From the NCBI GenBank assembly GCA_963841945.1, contig CAWJFC010000023.1, positions 62,001-126,000 on the forward strand: a stretch of DNA of 64,000 nucleotides. The letters run 5' to 3'. Source of the DNA: Acidiflorens sp963841945 (GTDB taxonomy: Bacteria > Acidobacteriota > Terriglobia > Terriglobales > Acidobacteriaceae). The translations under genes were made by a program, and so were the position numbers. Shown piece by piece: positions 18,390 to 27,804 of the stretch; positions within the stretch are counted from its first letter, which is position 1; each line of letters begins with the position of its first letter. The notes under the pieces were generated by a model. That model saw only the letters and a program-made list of their open reading frames with translations, was not told where the DNA came from and made no database searches.

Positions 18390-20219
18390 ATGAACCGGCT
18401 GAAGTTCGGGCTCGCATTCTTTCTTTCGATGGTCGCCGCCTCGATCCTGAGCGGCTGTGGCAGCAGCAATAGCTCCGCCCGAGGCGCCTCTGCAGCTTGG
18501 ACTGTATCCATCTCTCAGACCGGGAGTTTTGCGCCCACCGGCGTGGGCCAGTATTCCGTCATCGTCTCGAACACCGGCAATGCCGCCACCACCGGCCCCG
18601 CCAACGTGACCGAGACTTTGCCCAGTGTGCTCGCGATCTCAAGTGTTGGCGGCACGGGCTGGACTTGTAAGGTCGGCACTCCGGTCACCTGCACTCGCTC
18701 CGATACGCTCGCCGCCGGCGCAAGCTATCCGCTCATTTTTCTCAGCGTCAACGTCTCGCAACTCGCTTCCGGAACGATCGACAATAGCATCACGGCCTCG
18801 GGCGGCGGCGCGGAGAGCGCCAGCGGAAATCTGCAAACTCAGATCGGCGCAATTCTTGCCGGAAAAATTCAGCATGTTGTCATCCTCGTCCAGGACGGTC
18901 GCACGCCCGACAATCTCTTTCAGGACGCGACGCTCATCGGTCGCGGCGCCGACATTCAGAACTACGGCTACACCAGCGGCGGAGAGAAAGTCATGCTGGC
19001 GTCGACGCCGCTTGCTACCACGTACAGCCTCGCCAACGGCCACTCGACGTTCCTTGGATCGTGCAACTGGGTCGGCACCTCCTGCGAGATGAACGGCGCC
19101 GACTACGTCCAGTGCTCGGGCACGGGCTGCCCCGCCGACAACGCCGCCTATCAGTTCGTGCAGGACGCGAGCATTCAACCGTACTACACGATGGCCGAGA
19201 CCTATGCTTTCGGCGATCGCATGTTCCAAAGTAACGAAGGCTCGAGCTTCCCCTCGCACCAATACTTGATATCCGGGGCCTCGGCGGTGTGCGTCCCCGG
19301 AGCCCAGTGTCCAATCCTTGCCAACCTCGCGAGTTCCACGAGTACATATTTTGTCTCTGACGATCCGTCGTTGAACGCGCGCAGCGACGGCTCGTTCTGG
19401 TCAGGCTGTCTCGCGCCTCCGAGTTCCATTCTTAACCTCATCGATACCAGCCAGGCTTTTCCGAATTCGAGTTACTCCGAGCTGATCGGACCGGAGTGCT
19501 TTGAGCATCCGACGCTCACCGATGTGCTCGATGCTAACGGCCTCTCATGGAAGTACTACGCCGCGGATGCAGGTTCGCCGGCGACGGCGCCTAACGCGAT
19601 CGCCCACATGTGCCAGCCCACCGGCGATCCGAACAGCAATAGCTGCGGCGGCCCGGACTGGACCGGCGCGAATCCCAAGGTGGTGATCGAGGGGACTAGC
19701 GCGCAGATCGTCAACGACATCCAGGGCGGCAATCTCGCCGCCGCCACATGGGTCATCCCATCCGATGACAACTCTGATCAGCCGGGCACCGGCGATGGCG
19801 GCCCCGCATGGGTGACTTCGATCGTGAACGCGATTGGCGAGAGTTCGTTCTGGTCGAACACGGCCATCATCGTGACCTGGGACAACTGGGGTGGTTGGTA
19901 CGATCACGTCGCCCCCCTCGTCCGCACCACCGCTCCCTATGCCAACTCGAACACCTATGGCCTGAGAGTGCCGCTGATTTTTATCTCTCCCTACGCCAAG
20001 GCGCAGTACGTGTCGCACCAGTACAACGACTTCGGCAGCATCCTGAGGTTTGTGGAGGAAATGTACTCGCTGGCGCAGGTGGATGCGAAGGTTGGGTATG
20101 CCGACACCTACGCCCTCGGAGACCTGTCGGACTTCTATGACCTGACCCAGGCGCCGCTAGCCTTCACTCCCATTGGCTCCGACTCAAAAGGTTCCGGCAG
20201 GGGGCGTTCAGGCAGGTAA
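18390..20219 (+). CDS. Phosphoesterase-family lipoprotein with DUF11-like domain (paralogue 1, altered active site)
   Basis: The product has 609 residues. A lipoprotein signal ends in LSGC (residues 20-23). A DUF11-like beta-sandwich covers about 35-155, and an acid phosphatase / phospholipase C domain (PF04185, AcpA-like) covers about 158-590. The family's first metal-binding motif is normally QENRS. Here it reads QDGRT, so both the Glu and the Asn (residues 169-170) are replaced. The second motif reads WDNWGGWYDHV, where the paralogue at 20.7 kb has WDDWGG. The protein keeps the SSFPSHQYLISG region that usually carries the nucleophilic Ser/Thr. It may be inactive or use another metal geometry. 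It should sit in a membrane facing the periplasm or the outside. Confidence 0.85.
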   Translation: MNRLKFGLAFFLSMVAASILSGCGSSNSSARGASAAWTVSISQTGSFAPTGVGQYSVIVSNTGNAATTGPANVTETLPSVLAISSVGGTGWTCKVGTPVTCTRSDTLAAGASYPLIFLSVNVSQLASGTIDNSITASGGGAESASGNLQTQIGAILAGKIQHVVILVQDGRTPDNLFQDATLIGRGADIQNYGYTSGGEKVMLASTPLATTYSLANGHSTFLGSCNWVGTSCEMNGADYVQCSGTGCPADNAAYQFVQDASIQPYYTMAETYAFGDRMFQSNEGSSFPSHQYLISGASAVCVPGAQCPILANLASSTSTYFVSDDPSLNARSDGSFWSGCLAPPSSILNLIDTSQAFPNSSYSELIGPECFEHPTLTDVLDANGLSWKYYAADAGSPATAPNAIAHMCQPTGDPNSNSCGGPDWTGANPKVVIEGTSAQIVNDIQGGNLAAATWVIPSDDNSDQPGTGDGGPAWVTSIVNAIGESSFWSNTAIIVTWDNWGGWYDHVAPLVRTTAPYANSNTYGLRVPLIFISPYAKAQYVSHQYNDFGSILRFVEEMYSLAQVDAKVGYADTYALGDLSDFYDLTQAPLAFTPIGSDSKGSGRGRSGR

Positions 20220-20737
20220 CGACCGAGGCCCTGGGTGTTCCGCCGGGAACATAGGTTGTGCTCCACGTGGAGCAATGGTTGACAATATTATACGTACGTA
20301 ATCGTACGCTATCTGCGATAACGCCAATGTCCTCCGGTAGTTAGCTCCTCCGGATCGACTTTCCACGGAATCCCGCTCACCACAATTTCCTGCCTTTTGC
20401 GATCCGGACGTTGCACCTCTCAGTAGCTCCGTCCCGTACCCTTAACTCCCTTTGGCTGTATTATTTAAGGGGCGGCACTGCCGACTAAACACCCAGGCCA
20501 CGTTTTTGGGCCGGAGCGGCATCCAAACTTCTGTTCCCTAAGTACAATCTTCTCCTGGGTTTGACCCGGAAGATCCGGCGTTCGGTTGATGTTTTTTCGG
20601 CTTTCGCCCCACTTTGCCCGAGATGACTGTTTCGGCGCAACATGGGCGCTTGCCGCTCCCGGCATGTCGCAGGTCGATGTTTGAAGCTTTCAAGGCAGGT
20701 TTGAGCTCTTAGTTTGGTGGGAATTAGGAGAGATTCA
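20220..20737. other. Intergenic region between the two phosphoesterase genes
   Basis: No gene is seen in these 518 bases. They contain a perfect palindrome (20259-20274), then TTGACA and an ACGTACGTAATCGTACG block (20279-20308), then about 400 bases without recognisable structure. A purine-rich ribosome site, TAGGAGAG, precedes the next gene. Confidence 0.45.
20259..20308. promoter_or_regulatory. 16-bp perfect palindrome followed by ACGTACG repeats
   Basis: TGCTCCACGTGGAGCA at 20259-20274 is a perfect palindrome. Five bases later comes TTGACA (20279-20284). A self-complementary ACGTACGT follows, and then CGTACG. The combination resembles an operator-promoter region. However, it lies over 400 bases before the next start codon, so a 3' role for the upstream gene is also possible. 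Confidence 0.35.
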
Positions 20738-22612
20738 ATGATTCGGCTTTTGGTTAGGCCCCGGTTGTGGTGTGGGATTTTAGTCGTATCGGTGGGTATT
20801 CTGAGTGGTTGCGGCAGCGTTGGGTCGAATGTGTCGGGTTCGAACTCATGGAGTATCGCGATGTCGCAACTGGGCAATTTTGCGGCGAGTGGAACCGGAC
20901 AGTACACGATCACCGTCACCAACGGCAGTTCGAGTACGACGAGCGGAACCGTGACGTTGTTGGACACTTTGCCGAGCGTTTTCACGGCCTCGAGCGCCAG
21001 CGGAACTGGTTGGACTTGCACTTTGGGAAGCACGGTTTCGTGCACGAATGCGACGGCACTTTCGGCGGGGGCGAGTTTCCCGGTGATCACATTGACCGTG
21101 CATGTTTCGGCGAGTGCATCCGGGACGGTGACCAATCAGGCGACGGCTTCTGGCGGGGGGCCGAGCAGTGGCAGTGGATCGATCCAGACGAGAATTGGTG
21201 CGACCAACGGGGGCGCGATCCAGCACGTGGTCATCATTTTTCAGGAAAACCGCAGTACCGACAATCTATTTCACGATCCGGTGCTGATCAACCGCGGCGC
21301 GGACATCGCTTCGACTGGCAAGAATTCCAGCGGGCAGACCATTACGCTGACGCCCGTTTCCCTGGTGACCGACTACGACCTCAATCACGGCCACGATGCC
21401 TGGTTGAAGGCGTGTGACTGGAATGGGACACAGTGCCTGATGGACGGCGAAGATCTGGTGACGTGCGGCCCTCCGGCGGATTGTCCCAGTAATCCGCAAT
21501 TCCAATACGTGCAGGCCTCCGACGTGCAGCCCTACTTCACCATGGCCGAAACCTACGGCTTCGGTGACCGAATGTTCCAGACCAACCAGGGGCCGAGCAT
21601 GCCGGCGCACCAATACATTCTTTCGGGAACGTCGGCGATTTGTGTACCGGGAGGAAGCTGCCTGAGCGGGACCACGAGCACGTATTATCTGGCGGGCAAC
21701 CCGGGGGGCGTTCAGCGTGCCGACGGCTCGCAGGGCGTGGGATGTCTCGCCCCGCCGGGCGCCTATGTCAATCTGCTGGACACCAGCCAACCTTTCCCCA
21801 ACGGCAACTTCATCGTGCTGAATAACTCGGAATGCATGGAACACCCCACGATGACGGATGTGCTGGATGCCAACGGCTTGAGCTGGAAGTACTACACACC
21901 GGAAGACGGGTTCATCTGGACCGCACCGAACGGGATCGAGCACATGTGCGTGCCGACCGGGCCGCCGGACCAGCTCGCATGCAGCCAGGAACCAGACTGG
22001 ACGGGGCCGAATCCTAAAGTTGTGGTAGAGGGAGTGGGGGCGCAGGTGCTGACCGATATTCAGAACTGCCAGCTGCCTTCAGTCACGTGGGTGATTCCGG
22101 ATGGCGAAGCCTCCGATCACGCAGACGACAACAACGGCACGGGGCCGTCATGGGTGGCATCGATCGTAAACCAGATCGGAACCAATGCTGCCTGCCCCGG
22201 AACCGGAGAAACTTATTGGAATGACACCGCGATCATCGTGACTTGGGACGATTGGGGAGGATGGTACGATCATGTTTCGCCGCCCATACGAAACAATCCT
22301 CAGTCTTATCCCAATTCCTACGAATATGGATTCCGTGTGCCGCTGGTTGTGATTTCGCCGTTTGCGAAACCGGCGTATGTTTCACACCAGTACAACGATT
22401 TCGGCAGCATCTTGAAGTTCATCGAAGAGAACTTCGGATTGCCGGAGATCAATCCCTCGGTCGGATACGCGGACACTTATGCGCTGGGCGATTTGTCGGA
22501 CTTTTTCGATTTCAGCCAGACTCCGCTCACGTTTACGCCAATCCAGGCGCAGTATGACAAGCAGTATTTCCTGAACCGAAGGGGAAAGCCGAAGCCGCCG
22601 GACAACGACTGA
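20738..22612 (+). CDS. Phosphoesterase-family lipoprotein with DUF11-like domain (paralogue 2, intact motifs)
   Basis: The product has 624 residues from the ATG that follows TAGGAGAG; a longer frame from 20714 is less likely. The lipobox LSGC is at residues 22-25. The DUF11-like domain covers about 35-155, followed by the AcpA/PLC-type domain. Metal motif 1 is intact as QENRSTDNLF (E170, N171). The second is WDDWGGWYDHVSPP. SMPAHQYILSG supplies the probable nucleophile region. It is expected to hydrolyse phosphomonoesters or phospholipid head groups outside the inner membrane. It is clearly homologous to the preceding gene over its full length, and the pair differs exactly at the metal sites. 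Confidence 0.9.
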   Translation: MIRLLVRPRLWCGILVVSVGILSGCGSVGSNVSGSNSWSIAMSQLGNFAASGTGQYTITVTNGSSSTTSGTVTLLDTLPSVFTASSASGTGWTCTLGSTVSCTNATALSAGASFPVITLTVHVSASASGTVTNQATASGGGPSSGSGSIQTRIGATNGGAIQHVVIIFQENRSTDNLFHDPVLINRGADIASTGKNSSGQTITLTPVSLVTDYDLNHGHDAWLKACDWNGTQCLMDGEDLVTCGPPADCPSNPQFQYVQASDVQPYFTMAETYGFGDRMFQTNQGPSMPAHQYILSGTSAICVPGGSCLSGTTSTYYLAGNPGGVQRADGSQGVGCLAPPGAYVNLLDTSQPFPNGNFIVLNNSECMEHPTMTDVLDANGLSWKYYTPEDGFIWTAPNGIEHMCVPTGPPDQLACSQEPDWTGPNPKVVVEGVGAQVLTDIQNCQLPSVTWVIPDGEASDHADDNNGTGPSWVASIVNQIGTNAACPGTGETYWNDTAIIVTWDDWGGWYDHVSPPIRNNPQSYPNSYEYGFRVPLVVISPFAKPAYVSHQYNDFGSILKFIEENFGLPEINPSVGYADTYALGDLSDFFDFSQTPLTFTPIQAQYDKQYFLNRRGKPKPPDND

Positions 22613-23143
22613 GGATTGCAGGTCTGAGATTGAAATTTCTAAGCTGTGGCCCTTGCGGTTGCAATCGCCTGATCGCGTGGGCCCGCTCTTCGCCGGACAG
22701 ATCGGTGATTCGTGGGATTGACAAAAAGCAATTACTGGCTATTCTCTAGAAACAGTTTCAGTTGTCATCAAGCTGGCGGTTAACGCCAGTCCTTCCCGGT
22801 AAATTCAAAAGTTGTTCAAGAGGTCAGAGGTCGTAGGAAAGACCACAGGGATGGGTGCGAATTCCCCTGAATTTCCACGGGTACCCTCTGGGCCATTACC
22901 GCGAGCTGGATCTCCGTAGGAACGGGTGTCAGTGTTCAAGGCAGTGGCGGCCCCGGAGCCCGCAGGCTCTCGCTTGAAGTTGGAGATGGATTTGCTTGGA
23001 AATAGAATATCGCCGCCATCTGTTGGGGTTAATTGGAGTTGCAGGAAACTGTAAGTCATAGACAGTTCTGCAAATAGGGGCGGGGCACAGATTGAGTCCG
23101 GGGAAATTTGGAAGGACTTAGGCAACGAGAGGAAAGCTTACGT
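22613..23143. other. Intergenic region, no gene seen
   Basis: The 531 bases between the phosphoesterase and the esterase hold only short frames without family features. A small stem, TGGCG-GTTAA-CGCCA, lies near 22775. No terminator with a T-tract was found. Confidence 0.4.
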
Positions 23144-24622
23144 ATGAAAAAGATTGCATGCCTGGTGATGATGGTAGGAATGGCAGCCAGCCTGAGCGCG
23201 GCGCTGACCACAACCACGACCACAATTTCGTCATCACAAAACCCTTCGACGTATGGCCAATCCGTAACCTTTACGGCGACCGTGACCTCGAGCCAAGGGG
23301 CTCCGCCGGATGGCGAGACGATTACGTTCCTGCTGGGTGGGACTACGCTTGGGACGGGTATGTTAAGCGGAGGGTCGACGCAATTTACGACAGCGAACCT
23401 GAACGGCGGAACGGATAACGTAAAAGCCGAATATCCGGGCGACGGTACATTCAAGCCGAGCACGTCGAAGCCGGTAGCCCAGTTGGTGCAAATGGCGCCG
23501 ACGACGACAACCCTTGGTTCTTCGCGAAATCCGGCGGCGACGGGCCAGTCGGTTGTGCTCACGGCGAGCGTCACCGGACAAGTGGGAAACACATCGATCA
23601 CGGGAAGTGTCGCTTTCTACAATGGGAGCATGAAGCTCGGAGCAAAACCGCTGGTTGGGGGAGCGGCCACCTACCAATCCTCGACTCTGCCCGCAGGAAC
23701 GGATTCGATTACGGCGGTCTATGTCGGAAGCAAGGAGTATGCCAGCAGCACATCGAACGTTGTGCCGCAGGTGGTTGGAAACGGGCAGTTCATCGATTCG
23801 ACGATGACGTGGAACGGGATTACGCGCTACTACGAAGTGTATGTACCGATCACGGTGACCGCCAATCCGGCTCTGCTGCTGATGCTGCATGGAACGCAGA
23901 CGACGACGAATCCGCAGGCGGTGATTTCGCTGAACTGGGGATGGCAATCGGTCGCCGACGCCAACGGATTTATTCTGGTGAAGCCCGCTTCGACGTACAA
24001 CTCGAAGTCAGGGCAGTGGAACTGGGACGCCTACTACATGGACTCGGCATTCCAGGAGTCGCCCGACGATTCGGGATTTTTGCGGCAGCTGATCACGAAT
24101 TTGACGGCGCAATATAACGTAAATCCGAATCAGGTTTATGTGGCGGGATTCTCTTCGGGCGCGCAGATGTCGCATCGGGTTGCGGTCGAGATTTCGGATC
24201 TGGTGGCCGCGGTGGTGATCGGATCGGGAACCATCGTGGGGCAGCTTGATCCACCACCCATTACGATGCCAGGGGCGCCGCTGGCGCCAATTTCAGTACA
24301 GGAATGGCATGGAACAGCCGACACAGAGATTCCCCCGTGTAACCATGGAACCACGGGCTACTCGGGAATCAAATTCTACCTGGCGACCGTGGATGACTCG
24401 TTTAATTACTGGACGCAACAGAATTCATGCACTTCATTCCAGAACAGCACGCCGCTCTGCGTGAACGATGCGCCCAATCAGAGCACGTTGGGGAACGATG
24501 CAACGGCCTGTGCGAACAATACGGAAGTGCAGTTCATGTGGGAAGAAGGCCTGGGACACGCATGGGTGAACTCGCAGGACACCCAGAAGTGGCAGTTTTT
24601 GTCGTCGCACTCGAAGCAGTAA
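23144..24622 (+). CDS. Exported esterase (PHB-depolymerase/LpqC type) with two Ig-like repeats
   Basis: The product has 492 residues from the ATG at 23144, which follows GAGAGGAAAG; an in-frame TTG at 23108 would only add a tail before the signal peptide. The signal peptide is MKKIACLVMMVGMAASLSA. Two Big_3-type Ig repeats follow at about residues 22-110 and 115-205, each beginning with TTTT..SS.NP...GQSV. The C-terminal alpha/beta hydrolase has LLMLHGT for the oxyanion region and the nucleophile elbow GFSSGAQMSHR. A DT pair and a late GLGHAW supply the likely Asp and His. The family includes extracellular polyhydroxyalkanoate depolymerases and feruloyl or acetyl-xylan esterases. The substrate cannot be told apart here. 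Confidence 0.85.
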   Translation: MKKIACLVMMVGMAASLSAALTTTTTTISSSQNPSTYGQSVTFTATVTSSQGAPPDGETITFLLGGTTLGTGMLSGGSTQFTTANLNGGTDNVKAEYPGDGTFKPSTSKPVAQLVQMAPTTTTLGSSRNPAATGQSVVLTASVTGQVGNTSITGSVAFYNGSMKLGAKPLVGGAATYQSSTLPAGTDSITAVYVGSKEYASSTSNVVPQVVGNGQFIDSTMTWNGITRYYEVYVPITVTANPALLLMLHGTQTTTNPQAVISLNWGWQSVADANGFILVKPASTYNSKSGQWNWDAYYMDSAFQESPDDSGFLRQLITNLTAQYNVNPNQVYVAGFSSGAQMSHRVAVEISDLVAAVVIGSGTIVGQLDPPPITMPGAPLAPISVQEWHGTADTEIPPCNHGTTGYSGIKFYLATVDDSFNYWTQQNSCTSFQNSTPLCVNDAPNQSTLGNDATACANNTEVQFMWEEGLGHAWVNSQDTQKWQFLSSHSKQ

Positions 24623-24760
24623 CGGAAGGCGAACGGGGCTTGCGCGTGGGGTGCGGTCGAAAACTTCCGGAATACCCGCCGTAATGTCGCGCTTTTGCAA
24701 AGGGCTTGACGGCGGAGCGTGAGAAACGAAGAATTGAATTGGGGATCGAGCGAATCCATT

Positions 24761-25042
24761 ATGAGTATTGACCAGGTAGCGGATACCAGCGAATTGATGA
24801 GGCAACTCACCGTTTATATTTCAGAGAAGGTGATGAAGGGAAAAGGAGCGGCGATCCATGAAGACACTCCTTTGGTCTCGTCGGGGCTGATCGATTCGTT
24901 CGCGATGATCGAGATCTTTCTGGAACTCCAAAAGATCGCGGGAAAGAAAGTGCCGGCCAGCAAGGTGCAGGCCAAGGACATGGACACGGTGCGATCGATG
25001 TTCGCGATGGCGGAGAGGTTTGGCAAGCCGGCGAAAATGTAA
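24761..25042 (+). CDS. Acyl/aminoacyl carrier protein
   Basis: The product has 93 residues from the ATG at 24761. The four-helix carrier fold is recognisable. The phosphopantetheine site is SSGLIDSFAMIEIF, with DSF in place of the usual DSL (Ser near residue 46). It is a stand-alone carrier, like DltC or discrete PCPs, and not near fatty-acid genes. Its stop is 22 bases before the chosen start of the sulfotransferase, so the two are co-transcribed. The adenylation enzyme encoded convergently 1.1 kb away is the obvious loading partner (inference). The cargo could be an amino acid or another carboxylate. Confidence 0.88.
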   Translation: MSIDQVADTSELMRQLTVYISEKVMKGKGAAIHEDTPLVSSGLIDSFAMIEIFLELQKIAGKKVPASKVQAKDMDTVRSMFAMAERFGKPAKM

Positions 25043-25064
25043 GATCGTAGTAGTCAACGCTCCC

Positions 25065-26153
25065 ATGATTGAGACGCAACTGCAGGATCAAATCCAAACT
25101 CGCTCCGCTTCATCGGCTCCGTCATCCGCCCGATCTAAGGCCCCGGTCTTCGTTCTTGGCTCGCATCGATCTGGCACAAAATTGCTTTATTACTCGCTGC
25201 TTTCGGCGGGCGGATTTGCTGTTTTTCCGGAAGAGAGCGCGATCTACACCGTGGTGGGGCGGCACTTTGGCAATCTGGCGGTGGCCGCGAACCGGCGCAA
25301 GATGCTCGATGCCTACACCAACAGCGCGATGTTTCTGGTGACCGGGCTCGATCCCAAGCGGTTTGATGAACGGATTATGCAGGAATGCCATAACCCGGGC
25401 GATCTGCTGCGCATTCAGATGGAGATGATGGCCGAGAAGCAGGGAGTGGCGCGGTGGGCGGAATCGACGCCGAAACACCTGCTCTCGCTGCCGATGATCA
25501 AGCGTGAGATTCCGAACGCGCTGGTCATCCACATTATTCGCGATGGGCGGGATGCGACGGCTTCGTTGTATAAGTCGAATCGGTATCGTCCGCTGCCCTT
25601 TGACAAGAAGCGCGCGCACCTGGCATGCGCAATGTTCTGGCGTCTGCTGGTGGGCAAGGGACGCGAGTATGGGCGAGCGATGGGTCCCGATTATTTGGAG
25701 GTGCACTATGAGGATATGGTGCAGGATCCGCGCGGGACGCTGGCGGTAGTGAGCAAGTTTATCGATCAGGAACTGGATTACGATCACATTCAGCGGGTAG
25801 GACTGGGATCGGTAAATAATCCGAATTCGTCGTTTAAGGGCGACAGCAGCGAGGCGGGCGCCAGCAAGATGGGGCGGTGGAAGCGCGTTTTCACGCCGCA
25901 GCAGGCGCGCGAGGTGGAGTGGTGCATCGCGGACCTGCTCGCGGAAACGGGATATCAGTTGGACACGCCACGGGCGGAGTTGCGGGCCGGTCTCGACGCT
26001 CAGCTGATGGATGTCTATTACACGTTCTATCTGAAGGCACGGTATTGGTTGAAGTGGAATACTCCCTTTGCGCGGCTTGAGGACCGGAAGGGAATGACGG
26101 TGGCGCCGGTCTCGAGTGAAGGCGGAGCGGCGCGGAAAGTCAGCGCGCCTTAG
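25065..26153 (+). CDS. Sulfotransferase (PF13469 type)
   Basis: The product has 362 residues from the ATG at 25065; an in-frame TTG at 25020 overlapping the carrier gene is an alternative. The 5'-phosphosulfate loop is FVLGSHRSGTKLL (about 29-41). The 3'-phosphate region is VIHIIRDGRDATASLYKS. This type is more distant from the tandem pair at 14 kb and belongs to the family that includes tyrosylprotein- and lipid-type sulfotransferases. Pairing with a carrier protein suggests that the acceptor is carrier-bound or becomes acylated as well. PAPS would be the donor. No membrane segment is seen. Confidence 0.85.
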   Translation: MIETQLQDQIQTRSASSAPSSARSKAPVFVLGSHRSGTKLLYYSLLSAGGFAVFPEESAIYTVVGRHFGNLAVAANRRKMLDAYTNSAMFLVTGLDPKRFDERIMQECHNPGDLLRIQMEMMAEKQGVARWAESTPKHLLSLPMIKREIPNALVIHIIRDGRDATASLYKSNRYRPLPFDKKRAHLACAMFWRLLVGKGREYGRAMGPDYLEVHYEDMVQDPRGTLAVVSKFIDQELDYDHIQRVGLGSVNNPNSSFKGDSSEAGASKMGRWKRVFTPQQAREVEWCIADLLAETGYQLDTPRAELRAGLDAQLMDVYYTFYLKARYWLKWNTPFARLEDRKGMTVAPVSSEGGAARKVSAP

Positions 26154-26196
26154 GTTTTTGCCTTTGCAATCCGACTTCTGACGTTTGCAATTTTCC

Positions 26197-27801
26197 CTAG
26201 TCTCTCCAGGTCCGCAACATTTCGGTGATTTTTCCGCGGTCGATTTTGCCGTTCACATTCAGCGGCAATTGGTCGAAGTGGTAAATGCGCGCTGGGACCA
26301 TGTAGCGCGGCAGGCGCTGCTGGCACGCTTTGATCACCTCTTGATCGCTTGCCGGATCGGCACCGGAGACTACTCCTACAATTCCCGAAGCTGAGCCTTC
26401 CGAGAGCGGCCACGGGATGGCAACCGCCAGCTCGGTCTTCGAGGCTTGGCGCAGGACCAGATCGATCTCCTGCAACTCGACGCGATAGCCGCTGATCTTT
26501 ACCTGGAAGTCACGGCGCCCCAGATAGTAGGCGCAGCCGCGGTCATCCATGCGGACGAGATCGCCGGTGCGGTACCAGGTCTGGTCGCCGGTGTGCGGCA
26601 ACTTCACAAAACTCTTCGCGGTCTTTTCAGGATCGTTGAGATATCCGCGGGTGACCTGCGAGCCGCCGAGGCAAAGCTCTCCGGTTTCGCCCGTCGGCAC
26701 GACTTCGCCATTGTCGTTCACTGCGCAGATCTGCTGGCCGTCGAAGGGCCATCCGATGGGAACGAGGCCACTGACGCACTCGGCGGGCGAGGTCTGAGAA
26801 TTCCAGCGATACCAGGTAATGGCAATCGTCGCTTCGGTCGGACCGTAAAGATTTTCGACGACCGAATTGTTGGCCGCCTGCTGCCACGCTTCGGCGAGCG
26901 ATGCGGAGAGCGCCTCGCCGCAGAAGAGGCTCCAGCGCAGCGTGGGGAAAGCGCCCGGAGTTAACAGGCCCACCTTCGAGGCGAACATAGCTACAGACGG
27001 GACGGAGAACCAGCAGGTGAGTTCTTTCTCGTCGACGAGCGTCGCGGGGGTGAGCGTTTGCTCAGAGTAGGGAACGAGCGTGGCGCCGGCGTCCCAGCAG
27101 ACGAAGAGGTCGTGCACGCTGAGGTCGAAGGTGAGATCGAAGTTCTGCGAGCAACGGTCGTTTTCGTGAAATCGAAAGCGGGTCTTCGCGTACTCCATGT
27201 AAGCGCAGGCGTTCGATTGGCTGACGGCTACGCCCTTGGGCACACCGGTGCTGCCGGAGGTGAAGAGCAGATAAGCGGTCGCGTCGGGGCTGGGATTGGG
27301 TTCGGCGGGTTCGGCTATTTTCTTGAGATCAGTGGCTGTGATTAGGCGGTGTCGCTGTGCATTGGCTGGAGACCAGCCGGGGTCGGGGATGAGAATGGTG
27401 AGCGGCTGAGCTGCGCCCTGGTCAATAAGTGGGAGCAGTTGATCGAGAACGCCGGCGCATTCCTCGCCAACGATCAGGGTGCGGCAGCCCGAGGCTTTCA
27501 GCATGACCAGCGTGCGATCGAGCGGGAACTTCGGATTGAGCGGGCAGTAGCCGCGGCCGCTAGCCAGGATTCCAAGGATGCCTCCATAAGCGGCTACGCT
27601 GCGGCTGGCGAGGATGGCGACTACGCCTTCATCGGCAGCGAGAGTCTGGCTGAGGCAATCCGTAATTTTTCCCGCGTAGTTCCAGAGTTGTTCGTAGGTG
27701 AAGACGTCGTCGCCGAGTTCTAGAGCGGGGCGAGTGGGGGTGGTCTTGGCGAAATGGAGAAAGCCACTGACTAAGCTTCTGGGAGTTTTCGGTAGAGCCA
27801 T
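26197..27801 (-). CDS. Stand-alone adenylation enzyme (DltA-like amino acid:carrier protein ligase)
   Basis: The product is a 534-residue member of the ANL superfamily. Core motifs are LLFTSGSTGVPKG (168-180), NLYGPTEAT (317-325), YRTGDLVR (410-417) and NGKIDR with Lys519. FCGEAL, with Cys294, matches the FCGE-L segment of DltA, in which that Cys shapes the D-alanine pocket. The substrate therefore may be D-Ala or a similar small amino acid. This is inference and not proof. The length fits a free-standing adenylation domain without a fused carrier, consistent with the discrete carrier protein at 24.8 kb. It starts only three bases after the stop of a YefM-like gene and converges on the sulfotransferase gene. 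Confidence 0.88.
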   Translation of the reverse strand: MALPKTPRSLVSGFLHFAKTTPTRPALELGDDVFTYEQLWNYAGKITDCLSQTLAADEGVVAILASRSVAAYGGILGILASGRGYCPLNPKFPLDRTLVMLKASGCRTLIVGEECAGVLDQLLPLIDQGAAQPLTILIPDPGWSPANAQRHRLITATDLKKIAEPAEPNPSPDATAYLLFTSGSTGVPKGVAVSQSNACAYMEYAKTRFRFHENDRCSQNFDLTFDLSVHDLFVCWDAGATLVPYSEQTLTPATLVDEKELTCWFSVPSVAMFASKVGLLTPGAFPTLRWSLFCGEALSASLAEAWQQAANNSVVENLYGPTEATIAITWYRWNSQTSPAECVSGLVPIGWPFDGQQICAVNDNGEVVPTGETGELCLGGSQVTRGYLNDPEKTAKSFVKLPHTGDQTWYRTGDLVRMDDRGCAYYLGRRDFQVKISGYRVELQEIDLVLRQASKTELAVAIPWPLSEGSASGIVGVVSGADPASDQEVIKACQQRLPRYMVPARIYHFDQLPLNVNGKIDRGKITEMLRTWRD

Positions 27802-27804
27802 CGA

